A stretch of 64,000 bases of DNA from positions 1-64,000 of the forward strand of contig JBBSQW010000014.1 in assembly GCA_038243635.1 (NCBI GenBank), given 5' to 3'. Shown here piece by piece: positions 53,081 through 60,557 of the stretch; the first letter of the stretch is position 1, and each line of letters begins with the position of its first letter. Under the pieces are notes generated by a model. It saw only the letters and a program-made list of their open reading frames with translations. It was not told the DNA's origin and searched no databases. Made by a program: the position numbers and the translations under genes. Source of the stretch: Pseudopedobacter sp038243635 (GTDB taxonomy: Bacteria > Bacteroidota > Bacteroidia > Sphingobacteriales > Sphingobacteriaceae).

Positions 53081-54403
53081 ATGAAAATCAAATCATTACT
53101 ATACGTCATCCCGATTTCAACAATAATTTTTACGGCTTGCAACAGCAATAAAATGTCAGAAGCTAAGCGGTCTACATCAGCTGACACTACGTCTGCTATG
53201 AACATAGACTCTTTAGCGTCCATCTCCGACTCTAAAACGAAATTCAGCAATATCATTGGTTGGAAAACCAATGAAGCACCAACTGCACCAAAAGGATTCA
53301 CAGTGACTCGCTTTGCCGAGAATATCAAAAGCCCTAGACAAACCTATGTTGCACCAAATGGCGATGTATTAATTGTTTTGTCAAATTCTGAAAGAACGGT
53401 TAAAGAAAAAGTAATCGGCAAAATTATTGGTCAGGCCGATGCCGAAGTAGGTGGAAAAAGCGCTAACAATATTTTATTGTACCGAGACGCAGACGGCGAT
53501 GGTATTGCAGAAACAAAAAGCTTATTTTTAAGTGGTTTGAACCAACCATTTGGGATGTTGATTATTGGTGATCAGTTTTATGTAGCCAACACGGACGGCG
53601 TTATGGTTTATCCTTACAAGACGGGCTCAACCAAAATTGAAGGACAGGGTAAAAAGATAATTAACCTACCCGCTGGCGGTTATAATAACCACTGGACTCG
53701 AAATTTAATAACCAATGCAGAAAATTCTAAGATATATATTTCTGTAGGTTCTGGTAGTAACGTTGGCGAAAATGGAATGGAGAATGAAGTGCGACGGGCT
53801 AATATTTTGGAAGCAAACCCCGACGGCAGCGAAGAAAAAATATATGCTGCGGGATTACGTAACCCGGTAGGGATGGCATGGAACCCAATAACCAAAGATT
53901 TATGGACAGCAGTAAATGAAAGAGATGAATTGGGTGATGAGTTAGTGCCAGATTATATTACTTCTGTTAAGCAAGGTGCATTTTACGGATGGCCTTACAG
54001 CTATTTTGGCCAGCATGAAGATCCTCGTAGAAAAGGAGAAAAACCTGAAATGGTTGCAAAAGCGATTGCTCCAGATTATGCATTAGCTCCACATAGCGCT
54101 TCGTTAGGTTTAGCTTTCTATACTGGAGACCAGTTTCCAGTGAAATACAAAAATGGTGCTTTTGTTGGTCAGCATGGTTCTTGGAACCGGTCTGAATTTA
54201 ATGGGTATAAAGTTGTTTTTATTCCTTTTAAAGATGGGAAGCCTAATGGAAAAGCAGAAGATTTTTTAAGCGGGTTTGTTGTTGGCAAAGGCGGCAGAGA
54301 CGTACACGGTAGACCTGTTGGTGTTGCAGTTGCGAAAGACGGTGCTTTATTAGTTGCGGACGACGGTGCAGGAATTATTTGGAGAGTTGCTGCCAAGAAT
54401 TAG
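53081..54403 (+). CDS. PQQ-dependent sugar dehydrogenase-like lipoprotein
   Basis: A 440-residue lipoprotein. The N-terminus 'SLLYVIPISTIIFTACNS' has a lipobox with Cys20, followed by a Ser/Thr-rich linker. The rest is a beta-propeller of the GDH/sorbosone dehydrogenase type, with 'YRDADGDGIAETKSLFLSGL', 'QPFGMLIIGDQFYVANTDG', 'AAGLRNPVGMAWNP', 'GAFYGWPYSYFG' and 'QHGSWNRSEFNGYKV'. Such enzymes oxidise aldose sugars or related compounds using PQQ or a heme. It is presumably surface or periplasm facing. The preceding 250 bases hold no clear gene. Confidence 0.88.
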   Translation: MKIKSLLYVIPISTIIFTACNSNKMSEAKRSTSADTTSAMNIDSLASISDSKTKFSNIIGWKTNEAPTAPKGFTVTRFAENIKSPRQTYVAPNGDVLIVLSNSERTVKEKVIGKIIGQADAEVGGKSANNILLYRDADGDGIAETKSLFLSGLNQPFGMLIIGDQFYVANTDGVMVYPYKTGSTKIEGQGKKIINLPAGGYNNHWTRNLITNAENSKIYISVGSGSNVGENGMENEVRRANILEANPDGSEEKIYAAGLRNPVGMAWNPITKDLWTAVNERDELGDELVPDYITSVKQGAFYGWPYSYFGQHEDPRRKGEKPEMVAKAIAPDYALAPHSASLGLAFYTGDQFPVKYKNGAFVGQHGSWNRSEFNGYKVVFIPFKDGKPNGKAEDFLSGFVVGKGGRDVHGRPVGVAVAKDGALLVADDGAGIIWRVAAKN

Positions 54404-54648
54404 TAGATATATATAGCGGTTCTTTAAGTTCAAAATACCTTTAAGAGCTGATGAAAGTCGATTCAATACTTTACACACAAATCAGTCAGTTTTGAGTTTA
54501 AAGCTCTACAATATAACAATCCAGTTTCTTAACGAACGAACTCGATATCAAAATATAAATAGTTAGTTCAGAATTTCGAAGAAGTGGTGAATAATATTTA
54601 GAATATCGGAGAAGCCCAAATAATGAATGCTCAATTTTTTTCAAAAAA

Positions 54649-54679
54649 AAAGACCAACAGTAAAGTTGGTCTTTTTTAT
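54649..54679. terminator. Terminator after the outer-membrane barrel gene
   Basis: AAGACCAAC (54650-54658) pairs with GTTGGTCTT (54665-54673), with A/T runs on both sides. It serves the reverse-strand gene and may act on both strands. Confidence 0.75.
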
Positions 54680-54693
54680 AAAGTTACGTTTAT

Positions 54694-55437
54694 TTAAAAT
54701 GCGTACCCAACTGAAAACGAAAGAACTCTATTTTTAATTTCCGGATTCAACTCTTTGCTCTCTGTAAGTAAATCTGCGAGCCCAAGTCCATAACCGAAAC
54801 CGAAAGTCACCCCTGAGCTAAGCTGATAACCAGCCAGCGCATTTATACCATAATCCATTGGTTGTAAATTATCACCTTTTTTCCTTCCAAATTTTAAATC
54901 ATTTTTTGTATTGATCTCTTTTGATGCTGCGCTACCTTCTATCGTCTCTGCCCTAGTTCCTGTAAGATGATAGGCAATATACGGGCCTCCGCCAACGAAA
55001 AAATGACCCCGACCCATCTTTAAATTTGCTACCAAATTTAAAGGGATTTCAACCGAGATATAGTTGTCTTCAAAAGTAGGGTAAACTTTTACTTTTGTAT
55101 CAATAACCACTTCTCCAGGAAACTTATTATTTCCCGCAATATCTCCACTTAAAGAGGGTTTAGATTGCTTTGCCTGAACTTTAGATCCCTTGCCTTGAAC
55201 CGTGACACCCGACTGTATAGAAAGAAACGGAGAGACTGGGACATTCACGTACCCTGAAAAGTTAAAACTCTTTACCGCACTAGCCTTCGTTTCAACACTT
55301 TTACTTTCGACACTATAATCGTAATTTGATAAATTTAAACCCCCTTTTAGCCCAAAGCTAATGTTAGAACTTGGTAACTGAGCAAATATTGGTGATGTGA
55401 TTCCTGATATTAATAAAAGTATAACTATTTTTTTCAT
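54694..55437 (-). CDS. PorT-type outer-membrane beta-barrel protein
   Basis: A 247-residue protein with a signal peptide (1-19, 'LISGITSPIFAQ'). It has repeated amphipathic strands ('FGLKGGLNLSNYDY', 'FLSIQSGVTVQGKGSK', 'ISVEIPLNLVANLKMG', 'GRGHFFVGGGPYIAYHLTG', 'LAGYQLSSGVTFGFGYGLG') and ends in 'VLSFSVGYAF', a typical aromatic barrel end. It fits the porin family outer_membrane_beta-barrel (PorT) of Bacteroidota. Function unknown; it is monocistronic. Confidence 0.85.
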   Translation of the reverse strand: MKKIVILLLISGITSPIFAQLPSSNISFGLKGGLNLSNYDYSVESKSVETKASAVKSFNFSGYVNVPVSPFLSIQSGVTVQGKGSKVQAKQSKPSLSGDIAGNNKFPGEVVIDTKVKVYPTFEDNYISVEIPLNLVANLKMGRGHFFVGGGPYIAYHLTGTRAETIEGSAASKEINTKNDLKFGRKKGDNLQPMDYGINALAGYQLSSGVTFGFGYGLGLADLLTESKELNPEIKNRVLSFSVGYAF

Positions 55438-55721
55438 ATTTATGGTTTGATGAACGCTTACAATTGACGTACCAAAGATTATGATAGAACGACAATGACA
55501 TTAGGTAATGATTTAACTTTTCAATGTTTTTTCAAAGTTATCAAAAACTACTTACTATTCTGTATGTAAACTTCGTTAACTGGGATAGATTTTATATTCA
55601 TTTTTCAATAAGGGTAATACTCTACTTTACAAGGATTTCCTTTGATTGTCTTATTTCATCATCTTTCTTTTCACTGTAAGTTGATGCTCTCCAGGTATTA
55701 ATTTGCAAAGCTACAAGAAGA

Positions 55722-56210
55722 CTATATTAAAAACAACCAGACCCATATTCCCGCAACAAATATCAAAATTAACTTTTTTGGCCATTTAACCACTGCGACA
55801 AATGGTATCAGATAGAAAAACGTGGCGGCAGATGTTAAATAGAAAATGATGTTAAACCAGCTGTTCCCATATAAATAATAACAGAAAATGTCGAGTAAAT
55901 TCTTTCTTGAATTAACATTAAATATTGGGAAATACTCAAACGGTTTATTCTTATTCTTGGAAAGAATCGGTTTATCTAACTGGAATTTTTGAGGGGTTGT
56001 ATAGAAACTTACAGCATCCCCTTCCAATATCTCGTTAAGTCGAGAGTCATTAAACCTACCTTGATAAATCTGGTAATAAATATTTTTATCGTTTGATGCG
56101 TTTAAAGTTAAACGGGTTTCTTCTCCTCGAGAAATATTTACGCTTTCAACTTTCCTTTCAACTAATTTCAGAGTACCAAACATATAGATACTCGCAAATA
56201 GAAAATACAA
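55722..56210 (-). CDS. Membrane protein, last part of a possibly split T6SS-array gene
   Basis: A 162-residue frame from a TTG, with a first hydrophobic segment at the start, an extracytoplasmic-looking middle of about 70 residues ('ERKVESVNISRGEETRL'), and two C-terminal spans ending in 'GIWVWLFLI'. The frame continues upstream without a break to a TAA at 56280-56282, beyond which the previous small gene lies in the same frame. It may thus be the rest of a 260-residue gene cut by a stop. An immunity or membrane accessory role is inferred only from position in the array. Confidence 0.5.
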   Translation of the reverse strand: MYFLFASIYMFGTLKLVERKVESVNISRGEETRLTLNASNDKNIYYQIYQGRFNDSRLNEILEGDAVSFYTTPQKFQLDKPILSKNKNKPFEYFPIFNVNSRKNLLDIFCYYLYGNSWFNIIFYLTSAATFFYLIPFVAVVKWPKKLILIFVAGIWVWLFLI

Positions 56211-56279
56211 AACTATACTTAAACTATCCCAGCAAAAATAAATACCTCTTTTTTTACTGGAAACTCGATTTCGCCTGAG

Positions 56280-56498
56280 TTACGTTTTTGCATATAAGGC
56301 TAGTTTAGATTTGGTTTTCGTTTCAAATTGATTTTTGATTAAAGATTTTTCAAGCAACTCCTCATTTGTACCTTGTTCTTGTTTAATAGGGGAATTCTCT
56401 ATAGAAGTTCCCTTTAATTTTTCAAGCTTATCGGCAAACCATGATTTTAAATCTGGATACTTTTCAGATATTTTTTCGTAAGCTACCTGAACTTCCAT
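56280..56498 (-). CDS. Small hypothetical protein, first part of a possibly split gene
   Basis: A 72-residue soluble frame beginning with an ATG directly after the stop of the previous gene (stop and start are adjacent). It is Lys/Glu rich with helical character ('VAYEKISEKYPDLKSWFADK'). No signal peptide. It ends in TAA, after which the same frame resumes into the membrane protein at 55722-56210. No family recognised. Confidence 0.5.
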   Translation of the reverse strand: MEVQVAYEKISEKYPDLKSWFADKLEKLKGTSIENSPIKQEQGTNEELLEKSLIKNQFETKTKSKLALYAKT

Positions 56499-56720
56499 TT
56501 AAGGCACATCTTTTTCTACAGTTTGATATTGACCAATTAAAGTAAATCCTATTTCTTTTAAAGGAAGCGGAGCTAGATCTGTTGGCTTCGTAGCTTTTGG
56601 AACTACGATTCTGTAGGTCAGATCTGGACCGGCTGACTCATAAGTGATACGCCAAAAGTTTGCCTGAAGATAGGGAACATCATAGCCTGTGGATTTTGGG
56701 TAGGATGGTTTTTCTGTCAT
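56499..56720 (-). CDS. Small hypothetical protein of the T6SS array
   Basis: A 73-residue soluble protein with Pro, Tyr and Thr content ('YDVPYLQANFWRITYESAGP', 'YRIVVPKATKPTDLAPLPL'). It resembles a short beta-rich domain; no family recognised. Its ATG overlaps the stop of the small lipoprotein gene by four bases, and the next gene starts right after its stop. It is thus part of a tight operon. Immunity or accessory function is possible. Confidence 0.5.
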   Translation of the reverse strand: MTEKPSYPKSTGYDVPYLQANFWRITYESAGPDLTYRIVVPKATKPTDLAPLPLKEIGFTLIGQYQTVEKDVP

Positions 56721-56824
56721 TTCTTGTTTCTTTTCTGATGAATTTTAAATTGGCAGGAAGCCGTGACAACGGTTAACATAGCCATGTTGGCCATAATTAA
56801 CAACTTGATTTTGGATGTTTTCAC
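56717..56824 (-). CDS. Very small basic lipoprotein
   Basis: A 35-residue frame, GTG start at 56824, one base after the preceding stop. It has a Lys-containing N-terminus, a hydrophobic core and lipobox 'VVTASC' at Cys24. The mature peptide would be 12 residues, very basic ('CQFKIHQKRNKK'). Its stop overlaps the next ATG (ATGA). The length is like entericidin or lysis-type small lipoproteins, but no homology is claimed. The tight packing supports it being translated. Confidence 0.45.
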   Translation of the reverse strand: MKTSKIKLLIMANMAMLTVVTASCQFKIHQKRNKK

Positions 56825-56825
56825 A

Positions 56826-57251
56826 TTAGAGGTTTGATGTATAAATCATTATTGCTATTAAAACGGTTCCAGCTGTGTAAAAGAAAAAATACAACAGACT
56901 TTTAATACTTGCTCGGTGCTGCATAAAATATCTAACTGGATTTTGCGAGGTTGTGCCAAAATTGTTATGAAATTTGGATTGTGCATCAATCATTTGGTTA
57001 ACAATTCCATAGAAAATATTAAACAAGCAAAAGCTTGTTATCATCATTAAAAAAAGCTTCGGCCATTCGCCCACAAATTCTTTACCGTTGATATTTATCA
57101 AATTCCTAACGATGATTACAAATGCAATAGATGCTATCACAAAGATGGAACTGTAACCTATAAAAATCCACTTATTAGACACCCTTTTATTAACAAAATA
57201 ATAAAAAAAGCTAAATATCAAAAGATATATTATGTAAATGATAATCTTCAT
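56826..57251 (-). CDS. Four-span membrane protein of the T6SS array
   Basis: A 141-residue membrane protein with about four hydrophobic segments, near residues 1-18, 28-48, 65-85 and 118-138, separated by short polar loops. The loop 'NGKEFVGEW' and 'TSSQNPVRYFMQHRASIKSL' stretches are the most polar. No family recognised. ATG at 57251 is used; a TTG three codons upstream is in frame. It follows the frameshifted remnant by 17 bases. Position suggests an immunity or export role. Confidence 0.55.
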   Translation of the reverse strand: MKIIIYIIYLLIFSFFYYFVNKRVSNKWIFIGYSSIFVIASIAFVIIVRNLININGKEFVGEWPKLFLMMITSFCLFNIFYGIVNQMIDAQSKFHNNFGTTSQNPVRYFMQHRASIKSLLYFFFYTAGTVLIAIMIYTSNL

Positions 57252-57268
57252 ATTATCCAATTAGAACG

Positions 57269-57596
57269 TTAGGGCAACCAGTAATAATAATCCCCGGTAT
57301 TGGTGTTACCGAGACGTAATCCACCAAACAAGAAGTTAATTATTGGTTTAATGGAAATTGAAACGTTTAAACCGATATCAAGACCTATCGCTAAAGTTAA
57401 TTTCGCACTTAAATTAAAACCAATTCCATAATATAAAAACCCCTCCCAATACTACGGAAAATAAAGCGGAACTTCCCAAGGTGGTAAAACCAATGATCAT
57501 TCCCTGAAACAACTGGCTGCTGGAATGGGTGCTCACTCCCTGACTGTTGTTTTTGCCCAGCACTTTGCAAGCTTTCTTCACGACTGTTTTTATCAG
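57269..57596 (-). pseudogene. Frameshifted effector-like remnant
   Basis: Two consecutive readings in different frames look coding. The first contains a hydrophobic stretch 'GMIIGFTTLGSSALFSVVLG'. After a shift near a GGGGTTTTTATA run the second continues 'YYGIGFNLSAKLTLAIGLDI' and 'NTNTGDYYYWLP' to a stop at 57269-57271. A further reading upstream ('GQKQQSGSEHPFQQPVVSG') lies in a third frame. This fits a gene with more than one indel. It may be a third effector tip. Boundaries are approximate. Confidence 0.5.
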
Positions 57597-57687
57597 CTAT
57601 AATTTCCTTTCACGGTGTTTTAACGGAATACTTTCTTACAAGCCCAATTGGGATAGGATTTGGTTATGGATGTCTCTTATAATGTGG

Positions 57688-58336
57688 TTAAAATGGCCAC
57701 CAAGCATTCGTTTGGAGTTGTTTTCCAAACCGTTCCTCAAATTCCTTCTTTGGCATTACATAGGTAAAGTACATATAAACGTTATAATCGAATTGGTCTG
57801 CCGGGGTATCTTTATTAAGGATTGTTCCCATAGTTTTTGTCCCCCTGCCTTCCACTAAAATAGGCCCATTTGCGCCCCTCAAACTAAAGCACATCAACGG
57901 CTTTTCTTTGGTGCCGTATTTAGGGTTGTTAAAATCTTCTTTGTTTACTTTTAGCATTACGGTTGAATTTCCAATGTCGTACCAAAATAAATGGGTTAAA
58001 TCAAACATCTCTATCCTAATGTGTTTTTTATATTGAATTGAATAGACATCCTGATAATAATAATGTGATCTTTTGCTTGCATCACGTCCCATGTTTTTTG
58101 TAACTAATTGGGTATTGATTATCTTGTTCTGAAAAGGCTCCTCTAAGCTTCGATATCATTTAAGGGCATCTTAACCTTCAGCTCTATTACATTTTCCATA
58201 TAGGGTTTGACCGCAAATTCTGCATCGTTGTTGTTTTTTAAGAAAAACCGATTAATAACAAATAATAATAAAGGCAAAAAAAAATTGCCCCTATGATATA
58301 ACCTATAAAACCTCCCATGTTCTGTAACCACTTCAT
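57688..58336 (-). pseudogene. Frameshifted second copy of the putative T6SS immunity gene
   Basis: Three readings join into a protein of about 216 residues, the size of the intact neighbour (218). It starts at ATG 58336, four bases after the orphan tip gene, with a hydrophobic N-terminus. It changes frame at a run of nine T (one more T restores it), continues 'DAEFAVKPYMENVIELKVKM', and changes frame again near 58145-58150. It then reads to 'YFTYVMPKKEFEERFGKQ', clearly like 'YLSYIMPKNEFEKRFEKN' of the intact copy. Each break is repaired by adding one base. Read as it stands it is non-functional. Confidence 0.75.
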
Positions 58337-58339
58337 ATT

Positions 58340-58660
58340 TTAAGACTTATCTGCTACAATATTTATTCCTCGTTGAATATCTTGGTTCATTACACCCAAA
58401 CTTTTGAATTCTCGCAATACGGTTCCAAAAAATTCATCCTCCTTTGTATTTGCATCATTCTCAATAAAAAAATTCGCTACCGCACCAGCTATACCAATCC
58501 CTATACCAATCCCAAAATTAGCCCATCCAAATTTTGGTCTGGACCGTCTGGCCACATCACCAGCTAAACGAGAGCTGGCTGCCCTTCGGCTTACCGCCTC
58601 TGCCTGCTCAGTTGCACCGTTCCTCGCCAACCGAGCCAACTGAGTGCTATGTATAGACAT
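58340..58660 (-). CDS. Free-standing glycine-zipper effector tip (orphan C-terminal cassette)
   Basis: A 106-residue protein. Its central hydrophobic segment 'GIGIGIGIAGAVANFFI' is nearly the same as 'GIGVGLGFGVAGAVANHYI' in the last 60 residues of the full PAAR-like effector. The first 45 residues are basic and Ala rich ('RLARNGATEQAEAVSRRAAS'). It lacks any PAAR part. Its ATG overlaps the stop of the intact immunity gene (TGATG), and the next gene is a broken second immunity copy. It reads as an orphan effector end plus cognate immunity, as in polymorphic toxin cassettes. The toxic activity is inferred, not shown. Confidence 0.6.
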   Translation of the reverse strand: MSIHSTQLARLARNGATEQAEAVSRRAASSRLAGDVARRSRPKFGWANFGIGIGIGIAGAVANFFIENDANTKEDEFFGTVLREFKSLGVMNQDIQRGINIVADKS

Positions 58661-59316
58661 CAATTCTTTTCGAACCGTTTCTCAAATTCATTTTTTGGCA
58701 TAATGTAGGATAGATAGTACTTGACGTTAACGTTTGTTTGATATGCTTGAAACTCTGCTTCACTTCCGTGAAAAAAACGTTTGTCGCCTTTGTCTCCTTG
58801 GATCGAATCATAATATCTACTCTCAAGATTTGGAACAATATAGTAGAATATTATAACGGGGTTCGTCTCCACTCCGAAAGTGGGGTCGTCCATGTCATGG
58901 ATATCTACGGTTGCGACGATATTTTTATTTTTTTCGCTCTCATGCAAATCATTTAAAAAATATCCATACATCGAGCTAAAAAATGAGTTTACTGGAAAAA
59001 AGTATATGATTTTAAAATGCTTCTTACGATTCTCATCATAAAAAGTAGTTTCAAACTTATCCACATAAGCTGAAGTTGAACTTGAGGATGAATTAAACTT
59101 TGATCTAACTTCAAAATATAAGTTTGAATTCTTCCTATCTGTCATACACAGGTGTACCGTATCCAAATTTGAAATATAATCCTTGACGTACAAATCACCG
59201 TCATTTTCCATTGCTGGCGGATCAAATTTATAAATCAACCATCTTCCAATTTGTCTACCAAATAATAGACCTATCGCAACAGCAAAGAATGCAAAGTATT
59301 TTAGAAAAGTACTCAT
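58660..59316 (-). CDS. Putative membrane-anchored T6SS immunity protein
   Basis: A 218-residue protein with one N-terminal span (about 5-24) then a soluble domain of about 185 residues facing out of the cytoplasm. The domain includes 'DLYVKDYISNLDTVHL', a Ser run (about 74-80), 'DDPTFGVETNPVIIFYYIV' and the end 'YLSYIMPKNEFEKRFEKN'. It is directly after the PAAR-like effector gene (62-base gap) and is duplicated, in broken form, after the orphan tip. This effector-immunity order suggests it blocks the tip at the membrane. No known family. Confidence 0.62.
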   Translation of the reverse strand: MSTFLKYFAFFAVAIGLLFGRQIGRWLIYKFDPPAMENDGDLYVKDYISNLDTVHLCMTDRKNSNLYFEVRSKFNSSSSSTSAYVDKFETTFYDENRKKHFKIIYFFPVNSFFSSMYGYFLNDLHESEKNKNIVATVDIHDMDDPTFGVETNPVIIFYYIVPNLESRYYDSIQGDKGDKRFFHGSEAEFQAYQTNVNVKYYLSYIMPKNEFEKRFEKN

Positions 59317-59378
59317 ATAACATAACTTGACTTAAAACAAATCATAAAAACATCAGTTGTAGTAGTTAAATATATAGG

Positions 59379-60557
59379 TTAAGGTTCTGAAACTACATTT
59401 GTTCCGTTAGATGCGTCAGCTAACGCCAACATTTTATTAGACATTTGATTGTCCGCTATGAGTTTTAGCTTATCTTTTTTATAACTTTCCCCTATATAAT
59501 GATTCGCAACTGCACCGGCTACTCCAAACCCTAGCCCAACCCCTATTCCAGCCCCAGTTACCTTAAATTCACCAGCAAACGTTCTTGAACCCCAAACTGT
59601 CATCCGCTCTCCCTGAGCATAAGTTCCTCCCTGATCCATTACCTCCCTTATGATAGCTCTGTTTTGGGATGATATTGTTTCCACGGCCTCGATAGCTCCG
59701 GTCGTGGCTCCTTCACCAATACCAAAGGCTTCGTCTCTAACAGTACTATCTATTTCTCCACTCGAATCTTTTGCACTAGTAGACCCCTCATTTACATCAA
59801 AGCCTTCATTATAATCATAAACGCCTGCAACAATCCCAAAAGATGTACCCAAAGGATCTGCAAGACCAGTGAAGCCGCTAACCATGCCCATATATAGCTG
59901 TTGCTCTTGATGAAGCTCAATTCCGTCATTATTATTTCTCGAAAATTTGTCGGCTGCCTTTTGCGCTAAAACGGGACTAAAAAATGGTTGAAGTAAACCA
60001 CCATTAACACACGACAACACAGAGCGCTGGAGGATTGCATAGTTACCATCGAAAGAAGTTTTTTTGTAATCTCGCTTCCACATAGATGTAGCTTCTAAAG
60101 TGCAATCGCATGGGTGTCCTAACGTGAAATTACCGATCAAAACCTCCATGGGTGGTGCGATTTCATTAGCAATCAAGATGGCACCACCTGCGACAGTTAA
60201 ACCTCCGATAATCGTAGCAGTAGCAGCACTACTAGCGCCAGCGGCTAGCCCGACTAAGACTGCACCTGCAAGACCGCCTGTTCCTACAACTGCTGCTACT
60301 ACAATCACAGCAACAGCCACCACAGCAATTCCAGCTGCGAGCCCTAAAAACATTGTTCCCAAACCAGCCCAAAATTTTTGTGGAGACTGACAAACAAATG
60401 TAGCACTTAGCTTTTTATCGTCAACGTTTAGCCAAAGAGATCCCGACTTTGCCAACACGTCTTTTTTGGGTCGCGAAACTCCTAGTTGCTGTGGTGTAGT
60501 CACAGTCATTAAGGTACAACTTATCTTAACCCCTGATGGTAGATATGAGATAGACAT
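59379..60557 (-). CDS. PAAR-like (DUF4280-type) effector with hydrophobic insert and glycine-zipper tip
   Basis: A 392-residue protein. The N-terminal 'SGVKISCTLMTVTTPQQLGV' and later 'GHPCDCTLEATSMWKRDY' and 'AILQRSVLSCVNGG' (Cys14, 56, 150, 152, 183) resemble PAAR-like DUF4280 domains that cap VgrG. The domain is interrupted by a Gly/Ala/Val hydrophobic stretch (about 63-132) able to form two membrane helices. A polar linker (about 190-330) leads to a C-terminal zipper 'GIGVGLGFGVAGAVANHYI' (about 337-355) and an amphipathic tail. Its ATG shares one base with the stop of the gene before (TAATG). It is a likely membrane-acting T6SS effector; the toxin activity is inferred. Confidence 0.68.
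   Translation of the reverse strand: MSISYLPSGVKISCTLMTVTTPQQLGVSRPKKDVLAKSGSLWLNVDDKKLSATFVCQSPQKFWAGLGTMFLGLAAGIAVVAVAVIVVAAVVGTGGLAGAVLVGLAAGASSAATATIIGGLTVAGGAILIANEIAPPMEVLIGNFTLGHPCDCTLEATSMWKRDYKKTSFDGNYAILQRSVLSCVNGGLLQPFFSPVLAQKAADKFSRNNNDGIELHQEQQLYMGMVSGFTGLADPLGTSFGIVAGVYDYNEGFDVNEGSTSAKDSSGEIDSTVRDEAFGIGEGATTGAIEAVETISSQNRAIIREVMDQGGTYAQGERMTVWGSRTFAGEFKVTGAGIGVGLGFGVAGAVANHYIGESYKKDKLKLIADNQMSNKMLALADASNGTNVVSEP

Noticed and set aside
60100..60390. 96-residue forward Ala/Pro/Thr-rich frame
   Set aside because: It is the complement of the Gly/Ala/Val insert of the PAAR-like gene.
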